Assembly: GCA_023151275.1 (NCBI GenBank)
Contig: JAKLJI010000001.1
Coordinates: 458,409-522,408 of the forward strand
Origin: Bacteroidia bacterium
GTDB lineage: Bacteria > Bacteroidota > Bacteroidia > UKL13-3
Reading direction: 5' to 3'
Length of the DNA: 64,000 nucleotides
The notes beneath the pieces are model-generated. The model was not told where the DNA came from, did not search any database, and worked only from the letters and a program-made list of their open reading frames with translations. Positions 35,406-45,100 of the stretch are shown here, in pieces (positions within the stretch are counted from its first letter, which is position 1; every line of letters starts with the position of its first letter). Made by a program: the position numbers and the translations under genes.

Positions 35406-38400
35406 TCAGGCCAGGTGTTCGTTAATTAGATTCAATAAAACGGAAATATCTATTGGTTTGGTAATATAGCCTTTTGCTCCAATTTTCATGAGTCCTGAAA
35501 TGGTTTCCGGCATTGCATCAGCACTTACCACATAAACAGGTATAGACCGGGTTTCATCATTTTTTAGAAGTTCTGCCAAGAATGTAGAACCATGCCCATC
35601 GGGAAGATTTAAGTCAAGAAAAATTAAATCGGGCTTGTGTTCCAGCGCAAGTTTTAGGGTGTCTTTGCCAAATGGGTGCGAAACAAGCTGTATTCCGGGA
35701 AATCGTAGACTCAACACATTTTCTAGCAATTCAACATTCGATTGGTTGTCTTCGATGTACAAGATTTTGCCTAAATTTTTTTTCAGTTTTTGTTCCTCAT
35801 CCTTAAGGATACTTTCAGCAATAAGATTTTTTTGTTGAACCTTAGAGGTTCTGAATTTTACCCAGAATGTACTGCCTTCTCCGAGCTGACTTTTTACGCC
35901 ATAGATTCCTCCCATGAGGTCTGTAAGTTGTTTAACAACCGCTAAACCTAGTCCTGTACCTTCGGTATTCACAGATTCGTCGCCAACCCTTTCAAAGGGT
36001 TGGAAGATGCGTTCCAAATCTTCTTGTGCGATTCCCTGCCCATTGTCCGAAATTTCAATTCTCATCCAGGTAAAACCCTGAATATCGACAGGGTTAGTTG
36101 AAACATTCACCCAACCTCCCGGTTTGTTGTACTTGATAGCATTTCCTATTAGATTTATCAGAATTTGTTTAATCCGTTGTTTATCGGCATCAATCATCCA
36201 ATCGTTTTCCAGTTTGGGAATATAGAGACTGATTTGATTCTTAGCTGCTGTTGGTTTCAGGAGGTCGCTAACTTCATCAAATACACTTTGAATAGATACG
36301 GGTTCAATGGAAATGGATATTCTGCCGGCTTCAATTCGCGAAATATCCAGCACTTCATTGATTAGATTAAGCAGGTGCTTACCACTTTTAAGAATATGGT
36401 TAACGCTTTTTTGTGCTTGCTGATTCAATTCACCCATTTCGAGCAATTGTGCAAAACCCAGAATGGAGTTCATGGGAGTTCTAAGTTCATGGCTCATGCG
36501 TGACAGGAAATCACTCTTAGCTTTGTTGGCAAGTTCAGCAGCTTCACGAGCTTGTTTCAAGGCATTTTCCTGCATAATTCTATCAGTAATGTCTCGCGCT
36601 GCGGAATAGATAAGCACGCCAACCGGAACACTATGCCATTCAATAAAGCGGAAACTGCCATCGGCTGTGCGGTAACGATTGGTAAAGCTTCGCACCAGGT
36701 TCTGGTTTTCCAGATTTTCTAAGGCCTGATATGTAGCTGGAATGTCTTCCGGATGAACGAAATTCATAAAGGATTGGCCTTCCAATTCTTCAACGGGATA
36801 ACCTAAAATGGTTCCCCAAGCTTTGTTTACTTTAATGAAATGGCCATTGATATCCGCAATGCAAAGCAAGTCAAGCGCCACATTGAAGAAGGTCTCCAAT
36901 TCTCGGGTTTTGAGTTGAAGCTCTTGGGTGCGTTCTTCAATTTTGGATTCAAGTCCGGAGTTCAACAGGCGGATTTCCTCTTCTGCTCGCTTCCTTTCCG
37001 ATACATCCTGTTTGATACTCATGTATCCGGTTATCTCACCGTTTTCATTGGCAAGCGGACTAATGCTCGTACTTTCCCAGTATTCAGTGCCATTCTTCCT
37101 CCGGTTAATCCATTCGTAATCCCAAGTTTCGCCTTTGTTAAGCGTTTCCCAAAGCTGCTTATACGCTTCTTTACCGGTTTTACCTGATTTGAAAATGCGG
37201 GTCTTTTTTCCAATCAATTCTTCAGGTTTGTATCCGGTTATTTTTAATGTACCCGGACTGGCATACAAAATTTCGGTTTCAAGGTTGGTTATGATAATCG
37301 CAACCGGACTTTGCTCTATGGCCTTGGTTAGTTTACGAATTTCTTCTTCTTGTAATTTTCGTTCGGTGATATCACGAACCATGCGAAGGACCCTGTTTTG
37401 CTCAAGCGGAACAATGCGACTCTCAAAGACCTTATGGCTTTGGTCGATATCAAATGCAGGGTATTCAATGGTTGTAATGATTTGGTTGCTTAGTGCTTCC
37501 TTAATTTTTTCAACCACTTTTTTACTGTATTCAGGTGATAACCAATTTGAGATATTGGTGTTTACATGGCCTGAATAATCACGTGTGCTGCTTACAGAAC
37601 TGGATCTTACATAATCAATGAAATTGCCTTGTTCATCGGAGATAAATACAGGGTCGGGAAGGGCATCAATAATTGCACTTAGTTGCTGGTTTTGTTGTTT
37701 GATTTGCTCTTCTTGTTGCTTTTGTTGAGTAATATTTATGTTTACTCCTTTTAGCCCAACTAGTAATTTGTTTTTGAAAATAGGAACGATGCTGTTTCTT
37801 ACCCATTTAATTCTTCCATCGGGCATTAGCAGTCTAATTTGGATGGTTTCTTCCTGCTGAAAACGGTTGATTTTTTCTAGGGTTTCATCAATCATATATC
37901 TGTCATCCGGATGGATAATGGACAAGTAGTTTTCAAAGGAAGGTGGATGTTCCTCTCGCTTACGTTCTATTAATTTGTAGTATGCATTAGAAAGTATCGT
38001 CTGTTGACTTGTAAAGTTGTATTCCCAACTTCCCATTTCAGCAATTTCTTGCGCATAGTTCAGTTCATCTTCCCGTTTTCTAAGCTCTTGTTCGGTTTGC
38101 TTGAGCGCAGAGATATCGATGGCTGTTGCAGCAAAATACAGGGGTTTGTTTTCTTTCATGATTAGCTTACCACTCATCAGAGTTGGAAATACATTCCCGT
38201 CGCGTGTAACATGATCCACTTCTTCGGCAGCAAATCCACCTTTTTGTTTCATTTCCTCAAGCAAAAAGAATACACGTGGTAATTGACTTTCATTGTGGAA
38301 AACAGTAAGGTTTTTCCCCAATAGCTCATCAGTTGAATAGCCATGCATTTCTGCAAAGGTTCTGTTGATGTAGGTAATTGTGCCATCCATCAACGTAATT

Positions 38401-41400
38401 GCTGTTCCGTAATTTGCTTCATCCGAAATCATCCGGAACTTATTCAATTCTTCCAGGGCCTGTTTTTTCTCAGTAATGTCGATATCAGAGCCCCTGAAGC
38501 CCATGATTTTTCCCACTTCATTGTAAAAGGGAATTCCATTGGTTGAAACCCAAATTAACTCACCACTTTTTTTAACAATGGGGTTTTCATATTCGCTTAT
38601 GGGTTGTTCTTGCTTAAAAAGTTCTTCAGCCTCTTGTTTATAAGCCTCTCTGATTTCTTCGGGATGGAGGTCGTAAAAGTACATTTTGCCGACAAGTTCT
38701 TCGGGTGTGTACCCGTAAACTTCGGCGGCCAATTGGCTTACGTATGTATATAAGCCTTCATTGTTTACTTCCCAAACCACAGTTTTACTTTGGCTTACCA
38801 CTTGGCTAAAGCGCTCTTCACTTTTCTTGAGTGCATTTTGAATGGCCTTAACTTCGGTAATTTCCTGCCAGCTTACAAAAGTTATATTCCCGTCTTTTTG
38901 ATTGATACTGGTTAAGGTAACCTCGCATTCAATGGTTGTACCATCTGATTTTTCATGTAGCCAATCAAAACTAAGTTTGCTTTTCTGTTTTGCAATTTCA
39001 AGATTCCGTATAACCAGCTCCTTACTAAGTACACCGTTCTTCTGAAACTCAGGTGAAATGTCGGTTGGTGTTTTTCCAACAATTTCCTCATAGGAATAAC
39101 CTAATAACTTGCAGGCGGCCTCATTGCAATCCGAGTACCTCCCGTCAATCATAATGAGGTGGGCATCCGGTGAACCAAAGAACAAACTCTTGAAGCGTTG
39201 CTCACTTTCTTCCAGCTTTAATCTTGCTTGCTTTTGGTCTGTGATATTGGTTGAATTCATCAGAGCTGCATAGGCATTTCCTTGTTCATCGCGAACAGGC
39301 TGTATGCTGGTTCTTAGCCAAAGCGTTTTTCCATTGATAAGCAAGGAGGGCTCAAACACTTTACCTGCATTGTTTTGAATAACCCAGGTAATGTTGTTGA
39401 TGATGTCCTTAAATTCTTCAGGTGAAACCAGTTCACCGGTTGACCTTCCAATTATTTCATCCGGGGTTTTGCCAAAATTTTGTGCGGCTATGGTATTGCA
39501 AAAGAGAATGATTCCTTCCGGGTCATAAAGCACCACGATGGAGTCTGTGCTTTCCACCAGGCTTCGGTATTTTTCTTCACTTTTTTGAATGAGTTTTTCG
39601 GTCCTTTTTCTGTCGGTAATGTCAAGGCCCATACATTGCATCTCAGAGGGCACACCATCATCGTTAGTGAGGCAAACAAATTCCCAAAGTGTCGTACGTA
39701 TGCTGCCATCTTTTTTGGGTTTATCCAGTTCAACCTGAATTACTTTTCCGGGTTCTGCAATACATGCATAAACGGCCTTTCTCATTTTGGGCCGTTCATA
39801 GTCCATTACCGTAAGCTCTGCATCGCCAGGTCTATGTTCTCTTCCTTCAAACAGAAAGCCACAATCCTCCTCAAACTTCTTATTCCAATAGGTATGCCTT
39901 CCCTGCATGTCGGTGCGCATCACATAAAGGGTTTGGTTTTCAACCATTTTTTCAAGACGTTCCTGGTTGCGTTTGAACTCAAGATCGTATGTTTTTTTGG
40001 TAGTGATGTCGCGGGTTACTCCAATCCAACCAATAATTTTTCCATTTTCATCCAGGTTCGGCTGAAAGTTGGTAGAGAACCAAAAAAGGTCCCCATTGCC
40101 TTTGTAGGCTTCTCCTTCGAGGTTCCAGGTTTTTCCAACAACTGAGCCTTCTTTTTGAATAGCTTGGCTCATTTCAAACCGAATGGAAAGTAGCTTGTCG
40201 TAAGTATCGGTGGTGTATCTTTCTGGGTCCTTCTTGGCTATGAATGATTCTGGACTTTCATCAAAAACCCGTATTACGGAGGGTGAAACATAGATAGGCT
40301 TAAACTCCGAGTCTGCTATCAAAATCATGTCCGAACTGTTTTCGGTGATTCTTTTGAATAAGGTTTCTTTTTCTTTCAGGTAATTGATTTGGTTGATGCG
40401 GTTGTGAATATTCACCAGCATTTCGGCAAATACCAACAACATGTCTTTCTCGATTTCGGTAAATACATGTTTCTTTTTTACGGCATCCAACCCAATAAAA
40501 CCTATGCAAACTCCTTGGTTCATGAGCGGAACCGTAATCATACTTTGGATGCCCTGAGGTTCCAGAATTTGGCGCATTGGATGCTTTTCTTCCAAGGCAA
40601 GCACATCCTGCACCTCCATAATTTTCCCGGTTTTGTGGGCATTAACCCAATCGGGAATATGATCAACCGGGAAATCTTGTAGGTTTTGAATTTCTGGGCT
40701 TATACCTTCTGCACACCATTCATAGGTATTGGTGCAGGTTTGTGCTTCAAAATTGTATTCAAAAATATAGAAGCGGTCGGTCTCAAAGTTCTCACCCAGC
40801 TCCTTCATGGTTTGCTGAATTTGGCAATCCACTTCCTCCAATGGAAGATTGATAAAGGTTTGAGCGTTTCGGGTTAATAATTTGTGACTGATATTCTGTT
40901 GTTGAAGGTTCTTTTGAGCTCTTACCTGCTCACTTACATTGTAAAAACTGGTAACAAAACGAAATGGAGTTTTTTCTCCCTCTTGGTATTCGGGTACCAC
41001 AGAAACTTCAAGCCAAAGCTTAGTGTCATTTTGCTTTAAGGATAGACCAATCAATTGAGAATATACCGGCTTGCCACTTGTTTTTGCTTTGATAAATGGA
41101 TGATCCTCTAATGCTATTGGCGTAAGGTCCGGATTTAGAATAGTCCAATCCGGACATGCATACGAGCAGCCTATAAGTTCTGATTTCGTCCTGCCGAGCA
41201 TTTTTGCTGCGGCAGAATTAGCTGCTGTAATAATTCCATCCGGGTTATGATACAGGATTCCAATTGAAATTTTTTCAAGTATATCCAGCAGTTGATTTTC
41301 ATCTTTTGTCTGGCTGGAAAAAACAAAGAGGCGAAGCGCTGTTTCATCCTGTGTGAAATCGAAATAGCTAACATGAATCGGAACTTTTTTTCCATCACTT

Positions 41401-41978
41401 TGCTGGAAGGTGGATTGGAACTGAAAACTGCTGTGTTCATTCAAAAAGAGTTCAGCATTTTCCGGATATTCAATGCCGGAAAACCCTAGGCCTTCAAACA
41501 AGGAGGAGTTTGGATTATCAGCTAGGTCAAATCCGGTTAATTTCTGATAAGCTTTGTTTGCATATACCAGTTTCTTTTCAGTTTTGTGGTAAACCAAAAC
41601 CGGTTCTGCAATTGATTTGAACAGATCTTGATTCTGTAAGCCATCGCCTCTGTTATTCGAAGGATTGGTTTCATTTTTGGCTTTCACCAATTCAAGTAAA
41701 TAGGATTCCTGATTTTGCTTAAGGTACGCAATCCAGTATCCCTGGTTTTCATCAATCAGGTTTATCCGAGCAGGGTTTTCTCCATTTTCAAGTCCTTGTT
41801 GCAAGGAAACGAACCAGGGTGTTTTGCATAGCTCTTCGGCATGCTGAAAAGGAAAGGCTGATTTTGGCTCTTTCCAAATGAGGTTAAAACCAGCATCCAA
41901 TAGCACAATACTACCTTTATCAACGGGATAGAGGGTATTGTGTTTTAGCTCGGTGAGTTGCCCTGTGCGGTATTCCAT
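35406..41978 (-). CDS. Giant soluble hybrid histidine kinase: about 12 PAS, GAF, HisKA, HATPase, REC
   Basis: 2190 residues without TM helices. About two PAS domains after a PAS-like N-terminus, a GAF domain (about 350-530), some ten more PAS/PAC units (to about 1805), a dimerisation domain with H1830 in MSHELRTPMNS, HATPase_c (NLIGNAIKY, DNGQGI, GTGLGLAV) and a receiver with D2122. It is the only protein in the five-gene operon with an ATPase domain and hence the probable phosphate source. It has its own -7 box 32 bases before the ATG, after the only sizeable gap in the operon (125 bases). Confidence 0.93.
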   Translation of the reverse strand: MEYRTGQLTELKHNTLYPVDKGSIVLLDAGFNLIWKEPKSAFPFQHAEELCKTPWFVSLQQGLENGENPARINLIDENQGYWIAYLKQNQESYLLELVKAKNETNPSNNRGDGLQNQDLFKSIAEPVLVYHKTEKKLVYANKAYQKLTGFDLADNPNSSLFEGLGFSGIEYPENAELFLNEHSSFQFQSTFQQSDGKKVPIHVSYFDFTQDETALRLFVFSSQTKDENQLLDILEKISIGILYHNPDGIITAANSAAAKMLGRTKSELIGCSYACPDWTILNPDLTPIALEDHPFIKAKTSGKPVYSQLIGLSLKQNDTKLWLEVSVVPEYQEGEKTPFRFVTSFYNVSEQVRAQKNLQQQNISHKLLTRNAQTFINLPLEEVDCQIQQTMKELGENFETDRFYIFEYNFEAQTCTNTYEWCAEGISPEIQNLQDFPVDHIPDWVNAHKTGKIMEVQDVLALEEKHPMRQILEPQGIQSMITVPLMNQGVCIGFIGLDAVKKKHVFTEIEKDMLLVFAEMLVNIHNRINQINYLKEKETLFKRITENSSDMILIADSEFKPIYVSPSVIRVFDESPESFIAKKDPERYTTDTYDKLLSIRFEMSQAIQKEGSVVGKTWNLEGEAYKGNGDLFWFSTNFQPNLDENGKIIGWIGVTRDITTKKTYDLEFKRNQERLEKMVENQTLYVMRTDMQGRHTYWNKKFEEDCGFLFEGREHRPGDAELTVMDYERPKMRKAVYACIAEPGKVIQVELDKPKKDGSIRTTLWEFVCLTNDDGVPSEMQCMGLDITDRKRTEKLIQKSEEKYRSLVESTDSIVVLYDPEGIILFCNTIAAQNFGKTPDEIIGRSTGELVSPEEFKDIINNITWVIQNNAGKVFEPSLLINGKTLWLRTSIQPVRDEQGNAYAALMNSTNITDQKQARLKLEESEQRFKSLFFGSPDAHLIMIDGRYSDCNEAACKLLGYSYEEIVGKTPTDISPEFQKNGVLSKELVIRNLEIAKQKSKLSFDWLHEKSDGTTIECEVTLTSINQKDGNITFVSWQEITEVKAIQNALKKSEERFSQVVSQSKTVVWEVNNEGLYTYVSQLAAEVYGYTPEELVGKMYFYDLHPEEIREAYKQEAEELFKQEQPISEYENPIVKKSGELIWVSTNGIPFYNEVGKIMGFRGSDIDITEKKQALEELNKFRMISDEANYGTAITLMDGTITYINRTFAEMHGYSTDELLGKNLTVFHNESQLPRVFFLLEEMKQKGGFAAEEVDHVTRDGNVFPTLMSGKLIMKENKPLYFAATAIDISALKQTEQELRKREDELNYAQEIAEMGSWEYNFTSQQTILSNAYYKLIERKREEHPPSFENYLSIIHPDDRYMIDETLEKINRFQQEETIQIRLLMPDGRIKWVRNSIVPIFKNKLLVGLKGVNINITQQKQQEEQIKQQNQQLSAIIDALPDPVFISDEQGNFIDYVRSSSVSSTRDYSGHVNTNISNWLSPEYSKKVVEKIKEALSNQIITTIEYPAFDIDQSHKVFESRIVPLEQNRVLRMVRDITERKLQEEEIRKLTKAIEQSPVAIIITNLETEILYASPGTLKITGYKPEELIGKKTRIFKSGKTGKEAYKQLWETLNKGETWDYEWINRRKNGTEYWESTSISPLANENGEITGYMSIKQDVSERKRAEEEIRLLNSGLESKIEERTQELQLKTRELETFFNVALDLLCIADINGHFIKVNKAWGTILGYPVEELEGQSFMNFVHPEDIPATYQALENLENQNLVRSFTNRYRTADGSFRFIEWHSVPVGVLIYSAARDITDRIMQENALKQAREAAELANKAKSDFLSRMSHELRTPMNSILGFAQLLEMGELNQQAQKSVNHILKSGKHLLNLINEVLDISRIEAGRISISIEPVSIQSVFDEVSDLLKPTAAKNQISLYIPKLENDWMIDADKQRIKQILINLIGNAIKYNKPGGWVNVSTNPVDIQGFTWMRIEISDNGQGIAQEDLERIFQPFERVGDESVNTEGTGLGLAVVKQLTDLMGGIYGVKSQLGEGSTFWVKFRTSKVQQKNLIAESILKDEEQKLKKNLGKILYIEDNQSNVELLENVLSLRFPGIQLVSHPFGKDTLKLALEHKPDLIFLDLNLPDGHGSTFLAELLKNDETRSIPVYVVSADAMPETISGLMKIGAKGYITKPIDISVLLNLINEHLA

Positions 41979-42009
41979 TGTGTGTTTTTTAGGCAGATAC
42001 GAATTTCTT

Positions 42010-42017
42010 CAAAGGTA
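42010..42017 (-). promoter_or_regulatory. Internal -7 box ahead of the giant hybrid kinase
   Basis: TACCTTTG on the minus strand matches TAnnTTTG. It sits in the 125-base gap between the 1576- and 2190-residue genes and predicts a 5' UTR of about 25 bases, so the two distal genes may be expressed separately. Confidence 0.45.
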
Positions 42018-42103
42018 GGTTTCTCTTGTTGGTGAAGATTGCCAATTGATTTAAAAAATAAGCCTTTTTGCTCCAATTTTAAATCTGGTTATCAGCTTTC
42101 TGA

Positions 42104-45100
42104 TTAGCCATTTGGTAACTTTAATCGGGGGTGGTTTTTAATGTCTGCAAGAATTGAACTCGTAATTGGTTTTGTTAAGTATTCAATCACCTGTGGGTAC
42201 TGTTGAGCCTTCAACCTATCCTGTATTTCTACAGATGAAGTTAATATGACAACATTGATTTCGCAGTCGAGCGGCGCTTTAGTGATTTCATCCAAAAACT
42301 CCCAGCCGGTCATTTTTGGCATATTGATATCAAGGAATAGCAGGAAGCGGATAGATTTGTCGTTTTTACTTCTCAAAAATTGAAGCGCCTCCAGACCATT
42401 GGGCATCAACCTGGGATTTTGGCTTAAGCCTGATTTCTGAACCATGGTTTTATGAATGGTTTGAATCATCTCATCGTCATCCACCAAAAGAACTTCTTGT
42501 GTTAAGGTTTGAATGTTCTTAGGTTCAGTTTTTTCTCCTTTGGGGTTGCTGTGATTAAGGTTGTTGGCCACGTAGGTTTTTTCTGCAATGTTTTTAATTA
42601 CCTTATCCAGTTCATTCGCAGAATCTTTAACAGATTTGATAAGTTCATTCTCCGGAAGAATACTGAAATCTTTTTCCACAAAAACATCCATCAATCCCAT
42701 AAGCCTTGCCAATGGAGCCCTAACCACATGCGATTGTGTCCATGCAATATCACGCATTACCTTGTTTTGATTTTCCAGCGCTTCAAAGTATTGGTTGCGT
42801 TCGGTTATATCATGTACAATTTCATGCACCAATTCAAGATTTCCAGATTCAAGTAGGGTAGAGAAGGCTTCCACATCCCGAACAGTGCCGTCTTTCAGGC
42901 GGTGCTTGAGTTCGGTACGGATATGTTTTTCAGTGCGTAGCTTTTCAATTTTTGATTTTACTTCATCTGTTTTTGGATTGATATTTTTGAGGTTTAAGCG
43001 AAGAAATTCCTCCCGATTGAAGCCATAGAATTGCAGAGCTGCATTGTTTACATCAACCATATTCAATGAAGAGGCATCCAGTAGATACATGGGTGAGGCA
43101 TTGGCTTCAAAAAGATTACGGAAGCGCTGTTCACTTTGTCTAAGTTCCTGAATTGCTTTTACCCTCGAGGTAATATCCATGAAGGTATAAACCGCATATT
43201 CATTAAAATTCATATAGCCTATATCCAGGTACTTGTAGCTTCCATCTTTGCACCTCACTTTGGTTTCCATGGAGACATAAGCGGATTTGGCATGCTCTGC
43301 TTCCTGAACAAGTTTCAAGCGTTTTTGCTGGATGGAAATTCGATAGGCTTCATCCGGATAAGCAAGCAATTGCCAGGTAGTTACATCTGGAATTTCACCT
43401 GGGCTATAACCGGTAATCTCAGTGAATTTTTGGTTTACCATGATTACCTGATGATTTGGGGCTACAGTCGACATACCAATTGGAGAGTATTCAAAGAGTT
43501 CTCTGAAACGGGTTTGACTGGTGCTGAGCTCCTGTTCAACACGCTTGAGTTGGGTGGTTTCAAAACTTACACCCGCAGTTCCAATAATTTTTCCTTCCGA
43601 ATTTCTAACCGGGAACTTGTTGGAGAAAAAGTAGCGAATCGCTTTTTCTTTATCCGATTTCTGCTGCCCGGAGGTCCAAGTTTCTGGATGCCATTCTTCA
43701 ACCTGAATGGTATTTCCCTGCTGAATAACCTGCTGGTCGTGGCTCAAAAACATTTCGGCGATATCGGTTGGAAACAGGTCAAAATCGGTTTTACCTACGA
43801 TATCTTCTGCGGCAAGCCCTAAGGTTTTTTCAAATTGTTGATTAACCAGCTCGTAGCGTCCATCCAAATCTTTTCGGTAAACGGTAGCTCCTGAAAAGTT
43901 AATAAGGTCGCTAAGCAAGAATTCACTTTCTCTGAGCTCCAATTCCGCTTTTTTACGTTTGGTGATATCCGAGCAAACACCAATATAACCGGTAAGTTTA
44001 TGGTGCTCATCCCGAATAGCTTCCAGTTTTATTTCAACCCAGATTCTTTTACCTGAGCTATGAATGCCTTCCAGCTCACGCACAGGTATAGGCTCAATGC
44101 GTTCCTTTTGCATTCTAAGTTTTTCAATGCTTTCCAAAATTATTTGCTGCGACTCTTCGGTATAGCATTGTAAGAGTGCATTGGTTTTGTATTCTTCCGG
44201 ACTAATACCAAATATTTTGTACGAGGAAGGACTCACATAAGTAGCATTCATGTTGGCATCTATGGTAAATACCATGTCCGACATGTTTTCACTGATTTGG
44301 CGGTATTTGCGTTCACTGTCTTCCAGCTTCCACAAGGCCTCCTTCTTATCAGTGATGTCTTCTTTTACGGCAATAAAGTGAGTGATTTCCCCTTTGTTAT
44401 TCTTTAATGGACTGATAGATGCTTGTTCCCAGTAAAAGCTTCCATCCTTTTTCTTGTTCAGAAACTCGCCTGTCCAGGTTTGCCCATGCGTGATATTGTT
44501 CCATAGTTTTTCGTATTCTGTTGAAGGCTTATTCCCCGATTTTAATATTCTTGGATTTTGTCCAAATGCTTCATCGCGGCTATAGCCTGTAACTTCACTG
44601 AATTTTTTGTTTACATACTCAATTTCACCTGCCAGGTTGGTGATTACAATGCTTACTGGGCTTTGTTCTACGGCAAGGGATAATTGACTTATTCTAATTT
44701 CATTTTCTTTTCGTTCGGTTATGTCTTGATGGGTACCTGCCATGATAAGCGGTTTTCCATCTGAGGTGTACTCAAATACTTTACCTTTATCAAGTATCCA
44801 AATATAATGCCCATCTTTATGCAGCATGCGGTATTCGGCTTCATAGAATTCGGCTTCTCCCTTGAAGTAGTCTTCAAGTTTTTTGTTCACGCCATCCAAA
44901 TCTTCCGGATGCGTTAATCTGTCGAAAGTTTGAATGGTTATAGGGAACAGGTCCAATAGGGTATATCCCAAAATAGCAGCCCAGCGTTCGTTGAAAATGG
45001 TTTCGCCGGTTTGCACATTCCATTCCCAGGTACCTACATTGGTACCTTCAATAACATTGTTTAGTCTGTCTCTTTCTTTTTGAAGGGCTTCTTCAAACAA

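Noticed and set aside
39480-43822. Antisense ORFs of 221 and 228 residues opposite the PAS genes (39480-40145, 43136-43822)
   Set aside because: They mirror conserved PAS/PAC codons and have no domain or promoter of their own.
44300-44700. Possible second LOV domain (GQNPRILKSG) in the ten-PAS protein
   Set aside because: The Cys is replaced by Pro and the Gln by Lys; this is a common PAS type followed by WTGEFLNKKKDGSFYW, not LOV.
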